From Plumapathes pennacea (taxonomy: Eukaryota; Cnidaria; Anthozoa; Antipatharia; Myriopathidae), in NCBI GenBank assembly GCA_964036295.1, contig OZ038468.1, positions 18,354,683 to 18,418,682 on the forward strand: 64,000 nucleotides of DNA, written 5' to 3'. Both the position numbers and the translations under genes were made by a program. Under the pieces are notes generated by a model. It had not been told where the DNA came from. It saw only the letters and a program-made list of their open reading frames with translations, and ran no database searches. Positions 25,201 through 38,600 of this stretch are shown here, one piece after another. The stretch's first letter is position 1. Each line of letters starts with the position of its first letter.

Positions 25201-28200
25201 CTTTCATTCGAGCGTTTACGGCACACATGTTTCCAAAAACTGTGATTTGAGACAAAATTAACAAGTGGATGTTGTTCTGCGTATCCGCGTCAAGCGTCCG
25301 CAGCTTTCCCTCGGCAAAGGCAACCCGTCGCTCTAACTCCGTATCGGTTCAGTTGACGCGTTCGTCGGTTCACAACACTGAAGTAACCTTTCGTTTGACC
25401 GGTTTGACACATACTTCGAAAGCTATGGCAAGTTATCCTGATAAGCTTGAAGCAATTCATATGAAATATTCGCTAATCCGATCGCCTCGCTGAAAACGCT
25501 GTGACCTCATGGGTTTCTCGTGATCACGAGATTGTCACGAACCAGCCTTCGCCGCCCTGTCACTGGGTTTCCTCGACCAATGGTGAAATTCGTGTACAAT
25601 CGGTATTCTAGTGCTTCCTTTCATTGGTCCCGAATATCAACGCGCGATCATTTATCGATTCTTACATCACATTACTTACATTACACGACCGACAGCATAG
25701 TGTCTACGCTTCTTCGAAGCAGTAGACACAAAAACGATTCGGCGCGAGACCCAGAAACTTTGGAAGTTTAGTCTGCATGAAATGGCACTTCCTGCGTTTC
25801 CAGCTGCTTCAAATTGTATACACTCCCCTTTTTGTCTAGGCATAAAACTGAGTGATCCCCCTTCTCTCATCCCAAAATCAAGTAGACCTCCCCAAAATCC
25901 TCCGCTCCACACTACGATAAATAATGACAGGTCTCTAATCTCCACTTTCCCCAGCCAATCACACCAAATCTCGACTAATCCCAACCAATTCCGACCGCTC
26001 ACAACCAATCACTGAACCAATCTTCGAGTTTCTGCTTTAGTCTCTCATCATAGATATTGCAGCATACAGTAGAGAGCTTGGCACAAATTTGATAGCCTGC
26101 TCAGATGAAAATTGTTTGACTGAAGTATCAACACTCATACATCACACACAAGGCGCGATGAAAATATATTTCCCAGGTGGCCCAAGGGCAAGTTCTAGAC
26201 CGAAAACGACTTGTCAGTACGCGTACCTTCCACAATGCTGGGGTCTGTGGTTTCTCCTGTATCAGGGCCCCCATTCTTGGTGTTGAAGATTTCACGTGAA
26301 CACCAGTTAAAATCCTTGTGTTCCATCCACAATGAGTAGGAACTTTTCTTGTATTTTACAACATACTTGGTGATTATTCCATTCGGGAAGAGCGGAACCT
26401 TCCACTTGACATTAAGCGACTCCGAACTCAAATAAGTCACTTCAAGACCAACGGGTTGAGAAGGCGCTGCATATAAGGAACAGACAGTAGGAAGGCAATT
26501 ATATATAAGGTGTCAGACGAAGGAAAACGACGCGAGCCCGGAAAATACCGAAAGCAAGCCGACTAAAGGATGTTACTAGAACGGGGAACGGAGAATGAGA
26601 TGAAAAAAAGCCGAAAGAGCTAAATTTCGTAAGGTTAGGATTAGGGTTACGTTTAGGACTAGACTTATGGTTAGACATCAAAACAACTAATCCTAACCAT
26701 AACCTAACCCTAAAACTAACCCTAAACCTAACCCTACTTGACAATGTTTTAAGATTTGTACGCGGACAGATTTCGACCGTTTGTATGTTAAAAGCGGTGT
26801 CGCCGTGATCGATAAACAAAGTGTGCACGTCGCGATAAACTGAGCCGCTCGAACAGCCAGTGGTTTCCAATAACATTTGATCGAATATTCGTGCAGTCAC
26901 GCTCGCGTTGAATGATTTAAACCTTACGCAATTGTACGACAGTTTTTGTGTCGTATGCGACACAACCAAATCGTGGAGTGGTTTTTGATTTTAATCATAA
27001 GCCGTAAGCGAAATGCGCAACGTGTAAATCGGGCTTTATCGACGCGTTATCAGTGGTGAAGGATCAGCGTCGGCTTTCCGCTTAGCGGGTCGCGTTCCCG
27101 ACTTCCCGGACGCACTTGCTCGAGTTTTTTTGCGTCCAAACTGTTTGTGCGTCCCAGGACGCAGTGACCCGCTCTGGATACAACACTGGCTTGTGATAGT
27201 TTACTGGACAGTCGGACTAATTTGTGGCCAATTTTACTAGTCCGCGGTCATTTTTACTGGTGATCAGACTAGCGGACTACGGCTAACTTCAAACCCTGCG
27301 CATTCCCCATTCCCCGTTTTAGTGACATCCGCCGACTAAACGACTTCCGTGACATCACAGGTTGTCTTAACAGCAACCAATAAAAAATCACGGACGATTG
27401 GTATTACCTTTGTCTTACCTATTGTTTTTCAAGAGCTAAATTTTGATCGGACAGGCTACACGAAGGCCTTGGAACGCTCGGAACGTCAGCCTTCATTACC
27501 TTCACGGCGTTAAGCATATCCACATCAATCTTAGATTGACACATACGTTTTGCCTCTACGCCGCGCAGACCAAACTAGTTCTCGCACGGACTAGTATTCC
27601 ATTGTTCTTACCGAGTGCTTTACCAATTTTGTACCGAGCGTCTTACGACCATGTGCCGACTGTGTAACCGACCACGCAGCGACCGCAGACCAAAACTCGT
27701 TTTCACACGGACTACAGTATTCAGTTTCATGAGGTGTTCTTTGGTTTAAACAGCCAGCACTGTTATCTATTCCTTTTGTGGTGTTCTTTGGACGGAAAAC
27801 TTACCTTGTTCTCGGGTCTTGAAGAAAAACAGGTCACTTTTCGCGCTTTCATTTTTCAACACCACCGCCTCCACTTTGAACGCATACAACATGAATGGTT
27901 TCAGTTTTCCAATGTGCTGGCTAACTACACTGTGGAGAAACATGAAACAACTTCATCAGCCAACTGTGCCAGATATAGCATTATAGTCTTGATTGATATG
28001 ATGTATATATGATAAACTCATATATATGAACTGCGGATAGAAATGAATTGTGAATTTGATCATCGCAGTGAGTGAAGCAACAACTTAAGCAGTTGCAATG
28101 AGCCCGGAAAGAAATCCGAGCTTCAACGGGAATCGAACCCATGACCTTCACGATACTGGTGTAGTCTTGATTTTCACATGTTCTGCCACGGCTCATGTAG

Positions 28201-31200
28201 TAGGAGTGCTAAATTGCATTCAGTACGCGTTCTGCTTCCGCGTTCATTCCGAGTCAACGATGTGCTACCCCCATATATATACTCCCATATATAAAAGGAC
28301 GGGGACGCTCGTCATACCCCTTAGGGGTCAAAGCCACGGGTTTCGGTACCGCTTGTTCAACCTCAAACGCTGACATTTTATGTGACGTGGTACCATTTAG
28401 GGGTCGGGTGCCAGTCGCATGAACTTCTATTGTATGGGTCTTTATACCAATTGAAAGCTTCTAAAATTATTGATATGCTTTTATTAGTACCTTTTAGGGG
28501 TCAAAACAAAAATTCCCGACGAGTATCTCCGTCATTTTATGTGAGAGTCCACCCCCGGGTGTGCTACCAAATGAGAAAGTCCTCAGTGAGCCACGATCAA
28601 GTTACGCGTCCAAAATTCCACCGCTCGTTAGCATTCGGCATTCAATTTGCTGCCAAAATGCACCTTAAGAGAGCCAGGGCCAGACTAAGGGCGAAGGGGA
28701 AAAGCGGCGGGGGGAGGGGGAAGGGGGCGAAAAAAAAAAAAAATAAAACAAAGAAAAGAAAACAGATAATCTTCCCCTCCGCCACTTAGCTGTTACTGAC
28801 TACATACCCAAGAGTATCCGTCACAATGACATCCACTTTAGTCCACCTGCAAGAAAGGAACGGCAATAAAGTAAAGAACAGATTATAATGTAGACAATGG
28901 ATTAGGTACAAACGTCTTAGTAGTCATTTAAAACTGAAAACGGGCAAGTTTCGCTCAGAACTCAACATCCTTGATAGGTTTTTAGTTCAAACAAGCTCTT
29001 TAGCTGGTCTTTGGACAAAACCTTGCAGTTCGTTAGCCAAGAGAATGGGGCAAAGAATTTGGACAACTCTGGATTAGCTTAATCAGGCTTTGAACAACTG
29101 TACAGGTATTTACTTAATGCACTAATTTACATACATAAACTTGATTTAAACTCGCATTTCCAATGTATCAGTACATCATTACTGACTCTAACTCTAGCAC
29201 TAATTCTATATTCTAACCCTAAATACTTAAACTTAGTTGCTACAAAAACCCGTTTAGAAAAACTGGGGCCGCATTCACCAAACTTTCGTACGAACAAAAA
29301 TGTTCGTAAGTATGACCTATGCATCAGAACAATGGCTTACGCATACTTGTAAAAACCCTGGCGGGTTTATTTGGTCCTCCTCCCACACATGATTGTATGT
29401 TATTTACTTTATAATACACTGTATGCTATAAAAGGAGAATAAACTATTTATCTATCTATCTATCTACTATCTTGAGCGAGATAGTATGCGCAAGTCAAAC
29501 TTACGACCCGTAAAGGTGCAACTTCTCGCGCTGTAAGTTGAAGAGGGATGTTGCGCATATTGCCACCCTTCGCGCAACTTTTCTATTTTAGATTGCAAGT
29601 TGTAACATTTTGTTGCAGAAGTAGAACGAGCTTCTACTTTCTGCAACAAAATTTGAGTTGGTTGCGCGTATTACCAATGTCGTTGCAACTTGTCACGCAA
29701 CAGAACTCCTCGGCCGCCATCTTGTATGTCAAGCTGACCAATCAAGCGGCCGAGTTTCGTGTCTAATTGTAACAGAGTCATGCTACAAGATTTTGCTGTT
29801 GCGTGAGCCGTATTACTGCACCTTAAGTCATTTTTACGAACATTTTTGTTCGTACGCAAGTTTGGTGAATACAGCCCCTGAATACGATGAAGTGCAATTA
29901 AATTGGGACATGTGGTGTGTGTGCATGTGTGTGTTGGCCAATCAAATTTTCCAGTGTTCAAAAGTAATATACTTATATTTATTGTTCTAGAAGCTCTGTT
30001 TCCTTTTCCCTGTACTTACACGTATTGAGAGTTAGCACTGTAGACATCCGTATTATCATACTCTGTAATATTTCTGTTTGGACTGAAAGGCAACAAACCT
30101 GTTACTTAAGCCCCGCTGGCCAAACAAACTATCAAGTCGACCCTAGTTTGTAAAACCAGAAATTGCATAGACTTTTGATGGGTGGCCAAACCGACTCGAA
30201 AGTCACAAGAAACTATTCAACTTGCATAACAAATGCTAATGCATGCAATCATTTTTGTGTCAATCGGCATGCGTCGGAAGGCCAAACTGTGGGAAACTTG
30301 CTGGCAGATTCCAAGTTGACCCAAGTGGGAGGCCAAATGATATGCAAGTCTAAACGCAAGTCGAAAACTTGGTTTGACTCGGGACTACAATCCTCGACAA
30401 AAATACTGGGACAGTTTTAACAAAAGAGCCATTACAAGGACTTCAGCATTGCCCCCCCCCCCCCCCCCCCCCCGTCACAATGTTGAAAATTTTGGAGATA
30501 AGTGCTGTAAGATGTTTGCCTCGTACCTACTTTACAACATTGAATAGGGGGAGGGGGGGGGGGGGAAGAATCTGTCATAGACACTTCTGTGTGAGCTCAA
30601 AGTACGACAACATCGAAAAACGCTTTGACACATGATACACTTTCGTGAAGTGCCCCACATAATTTTGACCAGGATTGTAGACTTGTGAGTCGGTTTGGCC
30701 AAGGCTTCATACTGTACGTGCATGTTACTCGAATCATACAAGGTTCAGACAAGGCAAGTACAGTGATAAATGAATTCAGTCCTCGATCAGTAAAAGACAA
30801 GATACTTACGCTTCCCGGTATGAAACAGTGTAAAACAACACATTTCTGTAGTCGCCTTCAATAACAACTTCATTCCACTGAACCAAAACACAAATTTGAC
30901 CACAACGTCTTGGAGGGTTTAGGTCTTCCTTAGCCGTCATGTTGATTTTACGCACATTACCTGCGTATTGAGGTAACCAAAAGATGTCTCACATTATATA
31001 CTGTATCATCAATATTACAAGCCAACTAATTCACTTTTGTAAGTTCCCAGTAATAAGCCTTCTGCTAATTTTATGGTTCACGGCATAATAAATTACGCGA
31101 AGTTAATTATGCATGACGTCATAGCGCGAGCATTTGGCCGTAAAGCGGTCGATATTTTCACGCTAAATCACAGGCGGCCCAAGCTAGCTTGGGGGGGGGG

Positions 31201-34200
31201 GGGGGGGGGTCCTTATTTGCTAATAAAACACGAAATAAACGCATTCTACCTGTTAGTTGTTGTCTCCTATGTCCCTTGTGTAAATTTAGAGCCGCTACGG
31301 CCAGTATTAGTGGTCGAAATTCCCGGCGGTGTTTCTCTCTCTTTTGGAGGTGTGAATGTGAAAAAATGAAGTGTCGTGTTGTTAAAAGGCAAAATTTTAG
31401 TGGCAAACTTTTGAATTTTGTAATTATGGAACGACAATGTCCTGACAAATTTATCCAGTTTGCTTCTGGTGGTGAAAGTAACACAGTGAATAGTTTCCTC
31501 TACCTTCCATTTCGATTTACGTTCAGCTGGTTCGTGCGTTTCTTCGACGTGAATCCGAACCATGCAGCATCGAAAGACGACAAGAAGAATCGAAACCACA
31601 ACACCACACAAGATATTGAAAAGTTTACTTTTTATATTTCGCGCGGAGCAATTTGTTGCCATAGTTATTATACTGGCAGCCGCGGCCAAATCGCGGGCGC
31701 GAACTTTCATGACGCCATGTACAAATTCAGGACTGCATCCGATTTGCCCACAGGCCGTGAACCATAAATTTCACAAGTTGTTTAAGAACTATTAAACCCA
31801 GTATTAGTCTGACTGAAGGTTCATGTGAGTCTGATGGACAAGTAGATGAAGATGGCTTACGTAGTGAGTGAAAATGCTCTCAGTGTCATGCCTCCAAAGT
31901 GTTGCCCAATGGTGTCCATCAGACATTCTTTTAAAGAACGAAGGAACACATTTTGGTGTCTTGTTGACCAATGGAATGATGCCCGATGGTCAAGGTGATG
32001 CATCCAGGCCCCCAAAGTACCGACCAATGCTCAAATTGAACTGTCTACATGTTCATCAGACTCAGATGGACTGTATTGGACATGTGTGGCCCACCCAAAG
32101 GTCCCAGGATTTTACACTTTGGACATGGAACTTTTTATAACAAGCAGTCAAATTCAAGGGCTTTCTCAAGATGAACCATGGTACTTACATAGAGCAGGTA
32201 TTCCATTGGTACTGTCAGAAATATCCACATGCCTCACTGGGTTTGTTCGGTTCCACTTCAGAACATCTGTCACAAGTGGATAAATCTTGCTGGGACAGAG
32301 GTGTGGGTTCAAATGAATCATTATTCCACCATTGCTAATGGTCAGCTTAGGATAAAATGGCCACAAAGTTTTGAGTTTGGGATTGTCAAGGATTGCTAAA
32401 GCATACCTGTGAAAATATAAAGTAAATATTTATCAAAATGGTAATGTTTCCAGGTTTTAAAACCCTCAAAGGTGGGGCTTCTACTCACTCATCTCAAAAG
32501 TTGGCTGAGCACACTGCTCAGCCATTGCAGAACTAATGAATGGACTCCAAATTCATTCGTGGGGGTAGTAGAATACAAAATGTTTGCAGCATTTTCTCCA
32601 TCAGACACCATCTGACTGTCTGTCAGACACAGATGGAGTGTATCAGAAAACTGTTAATATAGAGCGCCATCAAGCAACAGCACTCAACAAAGTGTCTGCA
32701 TTACTTTTATCAGATTGAATGTCAATGTTCCAATACATACTTGTTGTTATACAGCCTTCTTGGTTTGATGGCTTTGAGATTTTTAAGGAAATTCAACGAC
32801 AAAAGAGGAGATGCCCTGATTAGGATGTAGCCACTGACTACTTCAATCTTCCCCAGGTTTTCTTCTAGTATGGTTGCAATGCCTGGAAGGAATAAATAAG
32901 CACTGAGAAATAAGGCAAAACAAGCTCAATTTTATCCACAACTTTCTCAGACTGCCACTCACATACTTAAAAACCCTTTCACTCCCATTTGTGTTCATTT
33001 CCAAGTTCAAAGTGCAGATTCGCCTGACCATTCAAGAAGAAAATGTGTGATTGGGAGATATAGAGAGAATTAACTGTCAATCAGCTGTCATCTGAGCAAA
33101 CTATCAAAAGCCAAGTTTCTTTGGTGAGAAATTGTAGGAAAAAAATCGATGTTGATCACTCTTGGGAGTGAAAGGATTAAGAAGAAAATGTGTGTGTGAT
33201 GTAGTGAGAACTGAAAATTTAATTAGCTTTTATCTAAGCAAGCTATCAAATACCAAGGTCTCCTTTGGAGAAAGTTGAAGTTGATCAATACAGCAGGCAA
33301 AAAAACATTCATACCAGAACCTCCAGTGCCTTGAATCTTTATGATCAATTTTCCTTTAATTTCTGTGCATTCTTTGTATAATGCTGATGTTGCTTTTGAG
33401 TCAATGGGAGGTCGTTTTTCAGTCTTAGGGTTTGAACTGGTCTCGCAAACTGTGGGCAAAAGATGACAAAGAAATGTAAATGGCTTGAAAGGCTCATACT
33501 ATTTACTACACCCTTTGAAACCGTTGAAAACTAAAACCAAAGCAAGTACACTGCCATTCACAAACAGGCTGCAAGAAAACACTTTTAACCAATCAGAAGC
33601 CAAAGTAATCGTGTTTGGATTTACTTTGAAGAAGAAACCAATCAAAAGTGCAGGAAATTCTGTAACCACTCTTGCTAGCTTGCATGTGAATATCGTAAAG
33701 GTAACTTTTGCTCTTGATTGGCCAAGAATGCTGCTAAACTTGTATGGACTAATACTTTATCTTTGGAAAGTGTGCCAGGGAGATATTTGATAAAACAAGT
33801 GACAAGAAGAAATTCACTCACCCTTTGGACATTTCTCATCCACACATTCCTCACACCTGTCCTTTATCGGTTTAACAAAACTTGGTAAGTCAATTTCCCT
33901 GTAACCTGCGGGGCACTCTTTGACGCACATTCCTTTTGCTTCCAGTTTGTAGTATGATGAAGGACATTTATCCACACACTGGAATTTATCAACCTAGAGG
34001 AGAAGCAGTAGTCATATTAAGTATGGCATACAGTCAACTCTCTCAAGACGGACACCTCTGTACGCCAGACAGGGTTTGCTGGTCCCGGCCAGGCTGAAGT
34101 TCACTTATTTGTCTGTACCTAAACTCTCTATAAGCTGGACACCTCTATAAGACAGACACTTAGGCCAGGTCTCAAGGGTGTCCATCTTAGGCTTGAGGCT

Positions 34201-35553
34201 GATGTTGGTAAAGGCTCATTCTCAGCTAAAGTGGCCAATTGCTGTCTCACATCTTTGAAACTCCATAAGAATTTGACAGTCTAAGATATTGCAAGTTTGT
34301 GTTTTTCTCTGGATGCTTTGGTTTATATCAAGTTACTTGATAACAATTTCAGGTGTCTGACCTTTGATTGATCCGAGCTATGAACCCTCTAATCCCACCT
34401 CACTTCTGATTGGTCAATTGGAAACAATAGGCCAGAACAAAAAGTGGAAGGAGTGTACAGCAAGCTTGAGAGATCTAAAATCACACTTGGGTGATGTGAA
34501 TCATGAGAGACTTGATGGATTGAAGTGAGTTTGTGGAAATGTGTGGGACTACCACACAAAGCTTTATTATTTCATGGAATAAAATGTTGTTTGTTTGTTT
34601 GTTGTTGTTGACATTCTCCTGCTTACCTCATACATTTCACTGGGACACTTTGATACACATGTGCCATCTGACAATCGTAGTTTGAGACACGCATGACAAT
34701 GTCTTGCGGAGTTTTTCTTGGAGCAACCTCCCAGACATTCCTTATGACAGCAAATATCTTTACTTCCATCTACACAGCCCCTTTCACCACAATGTCCTTC
34801 GCAAACTGCAACCAAACAACTTCAGTCTTCAAACAGGACAGCTAATTAATCATGCATGAGTCTGAGAACAAATTAAGGCTGGTTCACACGAGTAAAGCAA
34901 GCGCAAGCGACCAGTTCACACAATCAAAAATTGTATAGCAATTAAAGCGCAAACGCAAGCGTAAGAGAATGGAAAAGTTTTCATTCTCTTGTGCTTGCGT
35001 TTGCGCTTGCTTTACTGTGTGAACCAACCTTTATAATGCAATTTTGTACATATGACAGCCAAATATGCAAACTAGTATCATCAAATTTCTTGACTAATAG
35101 CAGCCATAATGTAATGTGAAATCCTGCTATGTTGGGGGGGATGTTAACAAAGCATTCCTCATTAGCTTCACTATAAACTTGTTGGTACCTCAAACATGGC
35201 AGCTGCGGCTTTGTACTTGAGACTTTCAAGGAACAATATTGAAAACTCTATATATATTGGACCTGCTTGAATTGTGTATCCTTCATATTTTGGTTCCGAA
35301 AATTGTGATTTTTGCTGTCTGATACAGAGTTCCTTGCATCATCCCTAGGAAAAGAGCCTGGCAACCAGGATGTCCCTGCACCTTCTCAGGGATAAGGGAG
35401 GGTTTTAAGGCAAATGATAAGGTACAAAGCCGCACCAAATCCATCGTCAATGTTGTGGCTGGAAAAATCATAAAGAAGTATCGCCTAGTGACAACTCTTG
35501 GTAAAGAATTGAAGGTCAACAGGAAACGTTTAGCGAAAGTGAATTCAAATATA

Positions 35554-35618
<65 letters not shown>

Positions 35619-38600
35619 CAACTTTATTAAAGTGTCAAATCTTCTAGCGGACTACACTACTGGATAAGAACCTGTGAAAAACCTGTGAAAAACCTGTGAA
35701 AAACAACGTGACTCAAAAACACCCTCTGAAAAAACCTGTGAATTTTGCACTGCTCAATTTTGCAAAATTTTGGAACCTGTGAAAAACCATGTTAATTTTT
35801 AAAACCTGTGAAAAAACCTGTGAAATAAATTTCCTGAAAAAAACTGTCCAAAGTAAACCCATGAAAAAACCTGTGAAACCGACTGCCTGAGAAACTGCTT
35901 AAAGTGAACCTGTGAAAAAACCTGTGAAACCAACCGCCCAAAAAACTACTCAAAGTGAACCTGTGAAAAAACCTGTGAAATAAATTTCCTGAAAAAAACT
36001 GTCCAAAGTAAACCCATGAAAAAACCTGTGAAACCGACTGCCTGAGAAACAGCTCAAAGTGAACCTGTGAAAAAACCTGTGAAACCAACCGCCCAAAAAA
36101 CTACTCAAAGTGAACCTGTGAAAAAACCTGTGAAACCGACTGCCTGAGAAACAGCTCAAAGTGAACCTGTGAAAAAACCTGTGAAACCAACCGCCCAAAA
36201 AACTACTCAAAGTGAACCTGTGAAAAAACCTGTGAAACCGACTGCCTGAGAAACAGCTCAAAGTGAACCTGTGAAAAAACCTGTGAAAAAACCTGTGAAC
36301 AATATATGCTTTCACAGATTTCTCAAAAAAATTTACACCTGTGAAAAAACCTGTGAAAAAGGAGCAGACATTTTCACAGGTTTTCACAAAATCGGCACCT
36401 GTGAAAAAACCTGTGAACGTGTACGCCCTTACCAAAATTAAAGCATGATTAGTATACTTTTTGTATACAAAGAGTATGCATCATCTGTACTACATTGGTG
36501 TTATGTATATATTTTGTATACATCAAATATACATCAGGAGAAAATCAAACTTGAGAATCTATAATGATGTATACTTGGTGTATACATCAGTGGGAAGCTG
36601 CAGTTGAGATGTATACTTGGTGTATACATCGGTGGCAAGCTGCAGTTGAGATGTATACTTGGTGTATAGATCAGTGGGAAGCTGCAGTTGTGATGTATAC
36701 TTGGTGTATACCTCACTTGTATACCAAAAACAAAAAAAAACAAGGATGTATACTTGTTGTATACATCAGTTGTAATTTATATGAAAGAGCATGATGATGA
36801 TATTTGTCAAATGTGTTTTCTTTTTCTATACCTAATAATGATGAAAAACCACTTTGGGATAAATATTTGACACTTGAAAAGATCTTTGCTAGAGAGTTTT
36901 TGATTACACACCTCCCTATTTGTTTTATAGTTCAGTCCTTTTCATACTGATTGGGAAAAAATCCCAGAAAAGAACTGCCATCATATCCACAGTCAACATG
37001 AAAAGCATAAACCAACAATAATGTTCTCTCACTACCGCTCGTCAATGCCATGAAAACCCCATGAAAACCCCATGAAAGTAGCTGTTTGGCAATGAAAGTA
37101 CCAATGAAAATTGCACTGTCAAAATATCATAGTTTTCAGAAAACCAATGAAAATGGCCATGAAATTTAACCAAAACCCATGAAAATATAGCTTCTGTAGA
37201 AAATTCAATGAAAAACCTAATGAAAATATCCCATGAAAAGGCAATGAAATTCTTCCTCTAAATTTACACCCCATGAAAATTGCATTTCCAAACATTTCAT
37301 TGCCATTGAACACCATGAAAATACCCAATGAAACAGACAATGAAAATCAGCATCCAAAAATACCCCATGAAAATTGCATTTTTTCAAAATTTCATGGGTT
37401 TCAGAAAACCAATGAATTTGCCCATGAAATAAATTCAAAGCCATGAAATTGTAATGAAGGACTGAAAGTAAAAGGCAATGAAAATTCCATGAAAATACCC
37501 CATGAAACAGACAATGAAAATCCTCATCCAAAAATACCCCATGAAAATTGCATTTTCAAAATTTCATGGGTTTCAGAAAACCAATGAATTTGCCCATGAA
37601 ATTAATTCAGAGCCATGAAATTGTAATGAAGGATTAAAGGTAAAAGAAAGGCAATGAATAGCCCATGAAAATACCCCCATGAAACAGACAATGAAAATCA
37701 CATCATCCAAAAAACCCCATGAAAATTGCATTTTCAAAATTTCATGGGTTTCAGAAAACCAATGAATTGCCCATGAAAGTAATGATGGATAAAAATGAAA
37801 TAAATGCAATGCAATGCAATGAAAACCCCATGAAACAGACAATGGAAATCATCATGGTTGACTACTTTGAAAGTTCTCACAGGAACCCTGCAGTGATCAT
37901 ATTTCCCAATTTCCCAAATTAGCTGGGAATTTGAACCTGGGACACAGCTGTCGGTGCCAGCATTATCTTGCTCTCAAATTTAGAAACTGCAGCCATAAGT
38001 GAAGTTCATGCAGGGTTGAGTGGTCATTTGCTAGGCACAATAACCTATATTATAAATCCAGCAGACTTCTAAGAGCCATATTGCACAGACGTGCTGCTGT
38101 GTATGCATTATATTATTATTACACATTCTAAGATCAGAAGTACTTGCAGAGAAATCTAAATTCATGCTACATCGGAAAACTCTCCAGTAATAATGCCCTA
38201 AACAAGTACACCTGAAACGGATGCGACATTCATTTCAAACATATCACAATAAAGCATTAGTTGTATTTCAGTTACCAGATGATCACATCACTGCAGTTCC
38301 AAGAATATTACAATCAGAACAAAAAAGAACTAACCTCAATCAAAATTCACTGATCAAGTTTTTGTGATGTACATACTCCCAGTTCAAACATTGCATATAT
38401 GTAGCTTCAGTTTACAGTCTAGTTTGAGTTCGTGTTCGGTGGAGATTTGTTTCCGAGGAAGTAGATTTCAAACGTGAAAACGGCCTGGTATATGTGGCAG
38501 TTTCTCCTCCAAAATCGTACATGTCCACCTCTTTTCACTGAATATTGCTCCATCAGGTATTCATATTCATCAGCTCAGTTAAGAGCCTTTAAATTGACTT

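Noticed and set aside
31073..31795. Overlapping open frames of 77 to 192 codons on both strands around 31.2-31.8 kb
   Set aside because: They start in or cross a poly(G) tract within a receptor intron and show no recognisable domain or conserved motif.
35792..36435. Long minus-strand open frames rich in FTGFFTG and FHRFFHRF
   Set aside because: They are translations of the CCTGTGAAAAAA tandem array, with repeat length keeping frames open. No start context, splice structure or family.
37030..37860. Regularly spaced repeats resembling a CRISPR array
   Set aside because: The genome is eukaryotic, and the units are imperfect and partly inverted inside a transposon. There are no unique spacers of uniform length and no cas genes.
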